6,801 nt of DNA from Gemmatimonadales bacterium (lineage in GTDB: Bacteria; Gemmatimonadota; Gemmatimonadetes; Palauibacterales; Palauibacteraceae). Under the pieces are notes generated by a model. The model searched no databases. It saw nothing but the letters and a program-made list of their open reading frames with translations, and was not told where the DNA came from. Of this stretch, positions 1-5,139 are shown in pieces; position 1 is the first letter of the stretch; every line of letters begins with the position of its first letter. The translations under genes were made by a program, and so were the position numbers. The stretch spans positions 1 through 6,801 of the forward strand of contig DAOVWI010000118.1 in the NCBI GenBank assembly GCA_030636765.1. Reading direction: 5' to 3'.

Positions 1-69
1 TAGATCAAATAGCCGTGCGGATGGAATAAACGGGCGGGACTGGTGGACCCAGCTCAAGAGTACCTGCTC

Positions 70-255
70 CTAGAGGTTCCCGGCGGTCGTCTCCAGAATC
101 CCCCAAATCTTCGCGTTCAGGTCCTTCAGCCGTCGTTCGTCTATCTGAAGCGTCTCCTCGTCGAAGTGGGGGCGGCAGAGATAGAGCGCCCTGCTGATCT
201 CGATCTGGAAGAAGGGAACCTCCGCCGCGTCGATCTGCCTCTTGGTGAGTGCCAC
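70..255 (-). CDS. Small hypothetical protein, 61 aa
   Basis: I do not recognise this protein. It reads from a GTG start (bases 253-255), preceded on the minus strand by a G-rich Shine-Dalgarno-like run (GGGGG, 4 nt spacer), to a TAG at 70-72. The product is mixed charged and hydrophobic (begins VALTKRQIDAAEVPFF, ends GILETTAGNL). It has no signal peptide or membrane segment. The frame stays open upstream to an ATG near 372, but the extra part is rich in Cys, Ser and Pro and does not look like protein, so I chose the GTG. It would be the last gene of the putative integrated element whose end is marked by the tRNA fragment at 475-520. Its reality rests on amino-acid composition and the plausible ribosome binding site only. 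Confidence 0.4.
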   Translation of the reverse strand: MALTKRQIDAAEVPFFQIEISRALYLCRPHFDEETLQIDERRLKDLNAKIWGILETTAGNL

Positions 256-325
256 GATTCCCCCTTTGTCTCCTGCGTGAACAGGAGAGCTCCGGCCTTT
301 CGGGCAGGAGGTCTCACGCCTCCAA

Positions 326-347
326 GTGCACACAGAGTGCACAGAAA
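326..347. repeat. Tandem 11-bp repeat, two copies, each starting GTGCAC
   Basis: Two adjacent 11-bp units, GTGCACACAGA (326-336) and GTGCACAGAAA (337-347), are nearly identical. Each contains the palindromic hexamer GTGCAC, so the hexamers are one helical turn apart. The repeat lies upstream of the minus-strand gene at 70-255 and could be an operator for it or a recombinase arm site near the element end. Function is inferred only. Confidence 0.4.
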
Positions 348-474
348 CAAGGTAACTGGGTGGGGGAAACATGCAAGTCGGTGCAAGACAGTGTATGGCA
401 GCAACGCAGGTGTGACGCGGGTTGCTGTGGGTTATCCCCTACTGCGACAAGAGGTTAGAAAAACAGTGGTGCCG

Positions 475-520
475 CTGCCTTACAAGCAGGAGGTCGCAGG
501 TTCGAATCCTGCTTCGCCCA
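475..520 (+). other. 3' half of tRNA-Val(UAC): probable attachment-site scar
   Basis: The 3' half of a tRNA is clear. It has an anticodon loop CTTACAA (479-485) with anticodon TAC, a 5-nt variable region (491-495), a T-stem GCAGG (496-500), a T-loop TTCGAAT (501-507), a closing stem CCTGC (508-512), a 3' acceptor strand TTCGCCC (513-519) and A at the discriminator position (520). CCA is not encoded. The matching 5' acceptor strand (GGGCGAA) and a D-arm are absent upstream. Four anticodon-stem pairs form (475-478 with 486-489), but the fifth would be G474 against G490, so tRNA identity appears to stop at 475. Tyrosine integrases that use tRNA 3' ends leave such duplicates at the end of the element away from the intact tRNA. 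The element should therefore lie to the left and the original flank to the right. This is not a functional tRNA gene. Confidence 0.72.
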
Positions 521-585
521 CTCCGTAAGTGATCCTGTAGGACTGGTAATTCCTTCCGACGCGAGCCTCGGGGTCCGCTCTGGAA

Positions 586-614
586 TTGCTCCCGCCACGA
601 AACGGTATTATAAT
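586..614 (+). promoter_or_regulatory. Sigma70-type promoter of the two-gene nucleotidyltransferase module
   Basis: A perfect -10 hexamer TATAAT (609-614) lies 17 bp downstream of TTGCTC (586-591), which matches the first half of the -35 consensus. Transcription would start near 621 and give a leader of about 95 nt before the first gene. The -10 box lies inside the first operator palindrome (604-617), so a protein bound there would block RNA polymerase. The palindrome also creates a -10 motif on the minus strand. Confidence 0.55.
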
Positions 615-677
615 ACCTGAATCGCTACTATAGTATCGATAGCACGCTTAAAGTACCACTAGCGATACTATACTACC
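604..677. promoter_or_regulatory. Array of four 14-bp palindromic operator sites with 20-bp period
   Basis: Site 1 (604-617) is the perfect palindrome GGTATTATAATACC. Site 2 (624-637) is GCTACTATAGTATC, site 3 (644-657) is ACGCTTAAAGTACC with a decayed left half, and site 4 (664-677) is GATACTATACTACC. Centres fall at 610.5, 630.5, 650.5 and 670.5, exactly 20 bp or about two helical turns apart, so all face the same side of the DNA. The shared pattern is roughly G-N-T-A-Y-T-A-T-A-R-T-A-N-C. Each site holds a -10-like hexamer at the same place (TATAAT, TATAGT, TAAAGT, TATACT). The array lies directly upstream of a winged-helix protein gene, the likely binder, which suggests cooperative autorepression as known for AbiEi-type antitoxins. 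Confidence 0.7.
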
Positions 678-706
678 GGCCGATACGGTGACCGTTTGGC
701 TACCCC

Positions 707-712
707 AAGGAG
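707..712 (+). promoter_or_regulatory. Ribosome binding site deciding the start of the winged-helix gene
   Basis: AAGGAG lies 4 nt before a GTG (717) and 13 nt before an ATG (726), both in frame. It lies downstream of the in-frame TTG at 696, which rules that TTG out as the start. Confidence 0.6.
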
Positions 713-716
713 CGAA

Positions 717-1697
717 GTGAAAACCATGCGTCCCACATCGGAGAGACAAAGTGCCCTTCGAGCACCGCTTAACTACACGCTGGGGACAGAAGCGAACGTT
801 CGCTTGCTAAGATGTCTGAGTGAAACCCGCACGCCGCTCGGCAGAGCAGAGCTTGCTCGCCGGGCGGACCTAAACGAGTCCGGAGTGCGCCGTGCCTTGG
901 CCAATTTGGAGCGGCTCGGGATCGTCGAAGGCGTCGGGACAGGCATGCGGCGACCAGTGCGCCTGCGAAGGCAGCACTCTCTCGTCCCCGACCTGGTCGC
1001 CCTGTTTGAAGCAGAAAGCGAAAGGTTCGACCAGCTGATTCTCCAGCTTAGAGAGGTAGTCGATCAGCTTAGCCCCACCCCGAAGGCTGCTTGGATCCAA
1101 GGCCAAGTAGCTCGAGGGCGCGACAAGCCAGGCGATCCTCTCGAGATTGGCGTTCTGACGAGCCCGTCGAACGTCGAGGCTACCGTCACGCGACTTCAGC
1201 GCTCCGTCGCTGAGCTGATGATGGCGCACGACGTGATTACAGACGTTCGGGGCTGGACGGTGGCAGACCTCGAATCGGCGCCGAACCAGCAGCTCACCGA
1301 GCTTGAGGACGTCATGATACTTACTGGCCCTCCTCCGCTTTCACTCCACCCGAGAAAGAGTGCCGGACGCAGCTCGGAGCGATCCCACACGCACTTGGAG
1401 CACGATCAGCGCAGCCTTGCTCTCGCCAAGGCGATTGCCGATCGCTTGGCAGAGGATCCCTCCCTCGTCGAGAAGGCTCAAGAGTACATCCGACGCCGAT
1501 CGCAACAGGCCTCAAGTGGTGAGCGGCCCGAGCTCGAGGAGTGGGAACGATTACTACATAGTCTCTCGATAGCTCGGCTGAAACAGTTTCTTGTCGACAC
1601 AGGACCTCGAGCCACCCGCCTTCGCCAGACGCTTCCATTCGTGGACGCACTTTCAAAGGACGAACGTGATCGCATTCTCCAGGAGGTAGGCGAGTGA
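717..1697 (+). CDS. Winged-helix regulator with degenerate nucleotidyltransferase domain; putative antitoxin/autorepressor
   Basis: Residues are numbered from GTG 717 (326 aa). ATG 726 is the alternative start. Residues 22-84 form a winged helix: a recognition-helix segment around LNESGVRRALANLERLGIV (52-70) is followed by a basic wing RRPVRLRR (78-85). Residues 124-147 align with the core motif of minimal nucleotidyltransferases, but the GS is GQ (129-130) and the usual DxD is replaced by P-L-E (141-143), so activity is unlikely. The C-terminal 95 residues are charged and helical (AKAIADRLAEDP, then EWERLL, then LRQTLPFVDALSKDER). From memory this matches C-terminal regions of proteins encoded next to nucleotidyltransferase genes. 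The downstream gene overlaps by 4 bp, so the two are coupled, and four operator sites precede this gene. I infer a DNA-binding autorepressor and partner or antitoxin. Codon use looks less GC-biased than at 3450-6522, consistent with transfer. The domain calls are fairly firm; the role is inferred. Confidence 0.75.
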   Translation: MKTMRPTSERQSALRAPLNYTLGTEANVRLLRCLSETRTPLGRAELARRADLNESGVRRALANLERLGIVEGVGTGMRRPVRLRRQHSLVPDLVALFEAESERFDQLILQLREVVDQLSPTPKAAWIQGQVARGRDKPGDPLEIGVLTSPSNVEATVTRLQRSVAELMMAHDVITDVRGWTVADLESAPNQQLTELEDVMILTGPPPLSLHPRKSAGRSSERSHTHLEHDQRSLALAKAIADRLAEDPSLVEKAQEYIRRRSQQASSGERPELEEWERLLHSLSIARLKQFLVDTGPRATRLRQTLPFVDALSKDERDRILQEVGE

Positions 1698-2224
1698 CGC
1701 GGGAGGAGTTGGAGCATGCAATTCGGGCCGCCTGCGATGTGACGGGCGACCAAGAACTCTATGTGTTCGGGTCTCAGGCAGTCCTAGGGCAATTTCCGGA
1801 CGCGCCAGAGGCCCTCAGGCAGTCAGCCGAGTGCGACGTAGCGCTGAAGAACCTGCCTGAGAAGCTGGATCTTGTGGACGCCGTACTCGGCGAACTCTCC
1901 CCGTTTCACCGCACACACGGCTTCTACGTTCATGGAATCTCACTGGAGGCTGCCGAGCTGCCGACGGGATGGCGTGAGCGAGCTATTAAGGTTCAGAATG
2001 CGAACACCGACGGGAATATCGGATACTGTCTCGAGGTCCATGATCTCGCAGCCAGTAAGCTCGTAGCGTTCCGTGACAAGGACCGGCGCTTCGTCCGAGT
2101 GCTCCTTGTCGAAGGTCTCGTTGATTCAGATACGTTGGCTACCAGAATCGACGAGCTTTCGGTCCCACAAGACACAGGGTACAGGCTCCTGAAGTGGGTG
2201 GAGCTGACGACGCGGGAGCTCTAG
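1694..2224 (+). CDS. DUF6036-type nucleotidyltransferase; putative toxin/effector of the pair
   Basis: This 176-aa protein starts at GTG 1694, overlapping the upstream stop (GTGA). A strong AGGAGG (1681-1686) lies 7 nt before it. The nucleotidyltransferase core is visible: VFGSQAVLGQ (24-33) carries the GS motif at 26-27, and E46 and D48 in SAECDVAL (44-51) supply the acidic metal-binding pair. Further family-like segments are ELSPFHRTHGFYVHG (about 74-88), the GWRERAIKVQNANT stretch, and LEVHDLAASKLVAFRDKD, where the conserved HDLA-SK is typical of DUF6036. There is no membrane segment or signal peptide, so it is cytosolic. Members of the wider superfamily transfer nucleotides to tRNA, protein or drugs; the target here is unknown. 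The gene pair resembles AbiE-like modules in which an upstream regulator restrains a nucleotidyltransferase, but this pairing is not a textbook AbiEi/AbiEii. I see no terminator immediately after it. Confidence 0.78.
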   Translation: MTREELEHAIRAACDVTGDQELYVFGSQAVLGQFPDAPEALRQSAECDVALKNLPEKLDLVDAVLGELSPFHRTHGFYVHGISLEAAELPTGWRERAIKVQNANTDGNIGYCLEVHDLAASKLVAFRDKDRRFVRVLLVEGLVDSDTLATRIDELSVPQDTGYRLLKWVELTTREL

Positions 2225-2396
2225 GAGGGAGAGCTTGTCTTGGAATCGGTGCGGAGCTCGGAGCGATCTCAGAGGGTTCGTGCGAGATGACCCGGGCCCG
2301 AGTACTCAAGAACGGGAGGCGGATTGTGCATGGCTCCACGTTCCACCAGTGCCTATGATGCAGGCCACAGTTCATGAGCAAGGACCGTAGTTCCAA

Positions 2397-2402
2397 AGGA
2401 GG
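2397..2402 (+). promoter_or_regulatory. Ribosome binding site deciding the start of the DUF4242 gene
   Basis: AGGAGG lies 4 nt before ATG 2407 and 7 nt before ATG 2410. It lies downstream of the in-frame ATG 2374, so the longer reading is unlikely. Confidence 0.6.
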
Positions 2403-2406
2403 TGGC

Positions 2407-2676
2407 ATGATGGCCGTGTTCATGGTTGACCGGGATTTGCCCGGCGTCACGACCGACCAGTTGGCAGCAGCTCAGAAGGCGGCGATCGAGACCAGCGAGC
2501 AGTTCACACAGGAAGGCAAGCCAGTCCGCTACATCCGAAGCATGTTCGTCCCGGAGGAAGCGCACTGCATGTGCTTGTTCGAGGCGGAGAACGCTGATGC
2601 CGTTAGTGAAGTGAACCAGGCGGCGAACATCCCGTTCACGAGAGTGGTCGAAGCCATGGATCTGACGCCGCAGTAG
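2407..2676 (+). CDS. DUF4242 (SCO4226-like, nickel-binding family) small protein
   Basis: The protein is 89 aa from ATG 2407 (ATG 2410 is equally possible) and resembles the DUF4242 family of small ferredoxin-fold proteins. The pattern is an N-terminal strand AVFMVDRDLPG (3-13), a helix (about 16-33), a strand VRYIRSMFVPEE (40-51), the segment AHCMCLFEAENADAV (52-66), and a terminal IPFTRVVEAMDL (75-86). The family founder SCO4226 of Streptomyces binds nickel. The His53, Cys54 and Cys56 cluster here is a possible metal site, but this is inference. It lies 182 bp after the nucleotidyltransferase gene and is followed by terminator-like hairpins, so it is probably a separate single-gene unit. 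The product is cytosolic, with no signal peptide. Confidence 0.72.
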   Translation: MMAVFMVDRDLPGVTTDQLAAAQKAAIETSEQFTQEGKPVRYIRSMFVPEEAHCMCLFEAENADAVSEVNQAANIPFTRVVEAMDLTPQ

Positions 2677-2716
2677 AGCGGCGGAATCCTCGAGGCGGCC
2701 TCTGCGGGCAAGGTGG

Positions 2717-2749
2717 GGCGGTTCCTTCGGGATCGCCTCTTTCGCTTTT
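2717..2749 (+). terminator. Rho-independent terminator-like hairpin with UUCG loop
   Basis: The strand 2717-2725 pairs with 2730-2737, with one bulged T at 2723 and one G-T wobble, and is closed by a C(TTCG)G tetraloop, which is very stable in RNA. A T-rich stretch (2738-2749) follows. It lies 40 bp after the DUF4242 stop codon, as expected for that gene's terminator. Confidence 0.6.
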
Positions 2750-2766
2750 GGGACCGTCCCTTTTTT
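2750..2766 (+). terminator. Second short hairpin with six-T tract
   Basis: GGGA (2750-2753) pairs with TCCC (2757-2760) around a 3-nt loop and is followed at once by TTTTTT (2761-2766). The stem is short, so alone it would be weak. Placed behind the UUCG hairpin it may act as a back-up. It also means the ORF start at TTG 2748 would lie inside a terminator. Confidence 0.45.
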
Positions 2767-2808
2767 CTGGTGACATGGACGCCTATGGAGAAGACGAGAA
2801 CTCGAGCC

Positions 2809-2814
2809 AGGAGG
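2809..2814 (+). promoter_or_regulatory. Ribosome binding site deciding the start of the cupin gene
   Basis: AGGAGG lies 8 nt before ATG 2823. The earlier in-frame ATG at 2775 and TTG at 2748 have no comparable site, and the TTG falls inside a terminator-like sequence. Confidence 0.6.
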
Positions 2815-2822
2815 ACCGCCCG

Positions 2823-3254
2823 ATGGGTGGCGTGAAGATCGTCCGGCCTACCGACGAGAAGAAGACCATTCACGGTGCCGGTGACGAATACTCGTTTCTG
2901 GCCGTGGGCTCGGAAACCAATGGCCACTACTTCCTGATGGAAGCTGTCGTGCCGCCTGGCGGTGGACCACCGCCGCACATCCAGACGCGGGAGGAGGAGG
3001 GTTTCTACATCCTCGAGGGCGAGGTCGTCTTCAGGGTGGACGGGGAGCGCCATGTCGCAACAACCGGAACGTTCCTACACGTCCCACGTGGCATCGTGCA
3101 CAACTTCAAGAACGACTCTGAGGAGATGGCACGCATGCTCATCTTCTTCGCACCTGCCGGTATCGAGGGCCTGATGGAGAAGTTGGCCGCCAGTCCGGCC
3201 GATCTGCTGGCCATCGGCAGAGAGTACGGTGTCGAGTACTTCGACGAATCCTAG
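2823..3254 (+). CDS. Single-domain cupin protein with an H-x-Q metal-site variant
   Basis: The product is 143 aa from ATG 2823. Cupin motif 1 is at 47-65 (GGPPPHIQTREEEGFYILEG region) with ligand candidates His52, Gln54 and Glu58. Cupin motif 2, GTFLHVPRGIVHNFKN (82-97), is a full match with ligand His93. The second His of the usual HxH is Gln here, so the metal site differs from a standard three-His, one-Glu site. Single-domain cupins of this kind include quercetin-dioxygenase-like enzymes, isomerases and sugar or small-molecule binders; the substrate cannot be told from sequence. After the barrel there is a helical tail with MEKLAASPADL (118-128), common in this group. It has no signal peptide. 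It is separated from the DUF4242 gene by two hairpins and lies 195 bp before the sigma factor gene, so it is probably transcribed alone. An AT-rich promoter is not evident. Confidence 0.82.
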   Translation: MGGVKIVRPTDEKKTIHGAGDEYSFLAVGSETNGHYFLMEAVVPPGGGPPPHIQTREEEGFYILEGEVVFRVDGERHVATTGTFLHVPRGIVHNFKNDSEEMARMLIFFAPAGIEGLMEKLAASPADLLAIGREYGVEYFDES

Positions 3255-3344
3255 CGGCTGCCGTTCCACCCTGCCGGGCGGCCGGATCGCCTTTACAGTC
3301 TTCAACTGCGGGGCGATCTTTCTGGCTGATCGAGCCGTGATCCA

Positions 3345-3362
3345 CGGGCTCCCCTGAGCCCG
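3345..3362. repeat. Inverted repeat upstream of the sigma factor gene
   Basis: CGGGCTC (3345-3351) and GAGCCCG (3356-3362) form a perfect 7-bp stem with a CCCT loop. No T-tract follows, so it is not a standard terminator. It lies about 90 bp before the sigma factor start and could be an operator, a leader hairpin or a weak terminator for the cupin gene. Confidence 0.4.
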
Positions 3363-3449
3363 GGAGATCCGTTCGCCAGCTCCGACCGTACCGTTGATCG
3401 AGGACGGACCACGATCGAGACGCAACTATCCGCCAGTGAGCTCGAGGGA

Positions 3450-4040
3450 TTGATCGAGCGCATCGTCGACCGGGACGCCGAGGCGTTCGCCGGCCTGTAC
3501 GATCGCACGGCGCCGTACGTCTTCGGCCTGCTGCTTCGCATGCTGGGGCAGCGGGAGGCGGCCGAAGAGGTGGCGCAGGAGGTGTACATGACGGTGTGGC
3601 GGAACGCCGCCGCCTACGACGCGACGCGCGGCACTCCCGCGACGTGGATCGGGCTGATCTCACGCAGCCGGGCCGTCGATCGCCTGCGTTCGGAGCGCTC
3701 CTACGCGGGAGCGGTCGTTCGGGCGGCCAAGGCGGCGACCTCCGCGGCCAAGGAGCTGCATGTGATGCCGGATGCCCCGCTGAGCCCGGCTGAGGCGCTC
3801 GAGATCTCCGAGCGCCGAAGGCGCGTCCGAGCGGCGCTCAAGGAGCTGCCTTCCGAGCAACGCCGGCTGGTGGAGCTCGCCTTCTTCGGCGGCCTGAGCC
3901 ACAGCGAGATCGCGCGGGCGACGGAGACCCCGCTAGGCACGGTGAAGAGCCGTATACGAGCGGGCATCGGGAAGCTGGAGAAGATCCTGACGCCGACGCA
4001 CGATCAGCGGGCCGGTACGGCCGGCACCGGATTGGAGTGA
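3450..4040 (+). CDS. ECF RNA polymerase sigma factor (SigK-like)
   Basis: This is a group 4 (ECF) sigma factor, 196 aa as read from TTG 3450. Region 2 spans about 12-82: FAGLYDRTAPYVFGLLLRML (13-32), the core-binding 2.2 helix EEVAQEVYMTVW (39-50) and the -10-reading segment ATWIGLISRSRAVDRLR (64-80). An Ala-rich linker follows, then region 4 (about 126-178) with helix-turn-helix LSHSEIARATETPLGTVKSR (149-168) that should read the -35 element. The RskA-type partner encoded next, with a 4-bp overlap, places it with SigK/RskA-style pairs. The start is doubtful. TTG 3450 has a GAGGGA directly against it, with no spacer. The frame is open back to 3330 and upstream codons read ETQLSASELEG, which looks like natural ECF N-terminus, yet no ATG, GTG or other TTG occurs there. 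The protein may begin earlier at a rare codon. Confidence 0.9.
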   Translation: MIERIVDRDAEAFAGLYDRTAPYVFGLLLRMLGQREAAEEVAQEVYMTVWRNAAAYDATRGTPATWIGLISRSRAVDRLRSERSYAGAVVRAAKAATSAAKELHVMPDAPLSPAEALEISERRRRVRAALKELPSEQRRLVELAFFGGLSHSEIARATETPLGTVKSRIRAGIGKLEKILTPTHDQRAGTAGTGLE

Positions 4041-4906
4041 ACGTGGACGGCGAGCGCTTCCGCGACCTGGCGATCGAGCACCTGTTGCAAGGGCTCGAGG
4101 GTGACGCGCTTCGAGAATTCCGCGCGGAGATGGAGCGGCGCGGCGCCGAGGGCAAGCGCGAGCTGGCCCGATTGCGGGAGGTCATTGGCAGCCTCGCTCT
4201 CGCGGCGCCTCCGGTCGATCCGCCGGAGGCCCTCCGGGCGCGGCTCGTGGCCCAGATCGAGGCCGATGCTTCTGAGAAGCCCCCAACCGCAGAGGGTCCA
4301 CCGAGCGGGGACGCGGGGGCGGGGGACCGGGAGGTCACTCCGATCCGGCCGGAGTGGGGCCGGTGGGGAGTGGCGGCCGCGGGGCTCGCCGCGGCGCTCG
4401 CGTTCGTGTTCGGGCTGGGCAACGTGGAGCTCCGCAACCAGGCCGCTGTGATGCAGGCGAGCCTGGATTCCGCACGGACGGCTCTGGCTCTCGCCGAGGG
4501 GGAGGCGGCAGCCGCGGCCGATTCCCTTCGCCGCTCGTTGGAAGGCGCGGAGGCCGCCCTCGGCATAGCTGGATCACGCGGGGCGAGCAGTGTGATGTTG
4601 AGCGGCACCGAGGTCCAACCCTTCGCCTGGGCGCGCGCGTTCATCGACCCGGTGACGGGCCGAACACTGCTCCTTATCCACGATCTCCCGGTTCTTCCGC
4701 CCGACACCGTCTACCAGCTCTGGGCCATCCGCGGCGACACGCCCACGCCGGCGGGCACGCTCACGGTGGGTCCCGCCGGAAGCGGCCGCCTGGAAAGCGA
4801 GGACGCGGATCTCTGGCTGGGGGCGAATGTCCTCGCCGTAACCGTAGAGCCCGCCCCCGGCCGGTCGGCCCCGACGGGACCGATCGTCCTCGCCGGGTCG
4901 CTCTGA
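4037..4906 (+). CDS. RskA-type membrane anti-sigma factor
   Basis: The protein is 289 aa from GTG 4037, overlapping the sigma gene stop (GTGA), so the two are translationally coupled. The N-terminal 75 residues are cytosolic and helical, as in anti-sigma domains (LAIEHLLQGLEGDALREFR, 11-29). There is no cysteine, hence no zinc-binding HxxxCxxC motif. A Pro/Gly/acidic linker (80-105) leads to one membrane helix (about 111-128). An Ala-rich, probably coiled-coil segment (131-178) comes next, then the extracytoplasmic RskA domain (about 185-289) with PDTVYQLWAIRGDTPTPAGTL (222-242) and VTVEPAPG-SAPTGPIVLAG (269-287). By family knowledge it binds the sigma factor at the membrane and frees it after regulated proteolysis in response to an envelope or redox signal; no protease gene is present here. 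Alternative start GTG 4043. Confidence 0.88.
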   Translation: MNVDGERFRDLAIEHLLQGLEGDALREFRAEMERRGAEGKRELARLREVIGSLALAAPPVDPPEALRARLVAQIEADASEKPPTAEGPPSGDAGAGDREVTPIRPEWGRWGVAAAGLAAALAFVFGLGNVELRNQAAVMQASLDSARTALALAEGEAAAAADSLRRSLEGAEAALGIAGSRGASSVMLSGTEVQPFAWARAFIDPVTGRTLLLIHDLPVLPPDTVYQLWAIRGDTPTPAGTLTVGPAGSGRLESEDADLWLGANVLAVTVEPAPGRSAPTGPIVLAGSL

Positions 4907-4908
4907 CG

Positions 4909-5139
4909 CTACAGACGCCGTCGTGACGAGTTGGAGGTCGCAAGCGCCTGCTTCGGCTCGCCGCGCGTCAGGTGCACCCAACTCAGAACTTCGAAGGCCT
5001 CGGTCGAGGAGCGGCGCTCCGTGTCGTGCTGAGCTACCGCGAGGGCGAGGTCCGCGTGGTCGGGCCGGCTAGCGTGGTAGACGGCGAGCGTCTCGAGTCG
5101 GAAGCTCGGCTGCACGCGGATGCGACCCGCGATGTGCGA
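4909..5139 (-). pseudogene. TPR-like gene remnant
   Basis: On the minus strand the 76 codons after the stop of the DUF4105 gene stay open to a TAG near 4909. The peptide looks like tetratricopeptide repeats: RLETLAVYHASRPDHADLAL and AVAQHDTERRSSTEAFEVL are followed by SWVHLTRGEPKQALA, with TPR-style small and hydrophobic spacing (W/L, G, A). It lacks a good start. The first candidate is GTG at 5113-5115 with no ribosome binding site, and it covers only about one and a half repeats. It shares its frame with the DUF4105 gene, separated by one TGA (5140-5142). I read it as the tail of a lost TPR gene. A plus-strand reading over the same bases is less protein-like. Low certainty. Confidence 0.3.

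Noticed and set aside
475..520. A complete, functional tRNA-Val gene
   Set aside because: No 5' acceptor strand or D-arm can be found upstream, and the anticodon stem loses pairing at base 474.
43..528. Long plus-strand open frame ending AGSNPASPTP
   Set aside because: Its tail is the well-known false peptide made by reading a tRNA T-arm and acceptor end; the rest is antisense to the more protein-like 70-255 gene and has no ribosome binding site.
2255..2268. A 14-bp sequence (AGCTCGGAGCGATC) repeated exactly at 1371-1384
   Set aside because: Similarity does not extend beyond the 14 bp, the other copy lies inside coding DNA, and the sequence is not palindromic; likely chance.
2287..2358. A 23-codon reading frame between the nucleotidyltransferase and DUF4242 genes
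   Set aside because: Short, no ribosome binding site, and composition is not convincing; nothing else in 2225-2396 looks functional.
3838..4707. A 289-codon minus-strand frame opposite the sigma and anti-sigma genes
   Set aside because: Low-complexity Ser/Arg/Ala/Pro peptide, the usual antisense shadow of GC-rich coding DNA; the plus-strand domains are unmistakable.
4928..4984. GAGTTGG and CCAACTC inverted repeat between the convergent genes as a terminator
   Set aside because: The arms are 43 nt apart and no T-tract follows on either strand.
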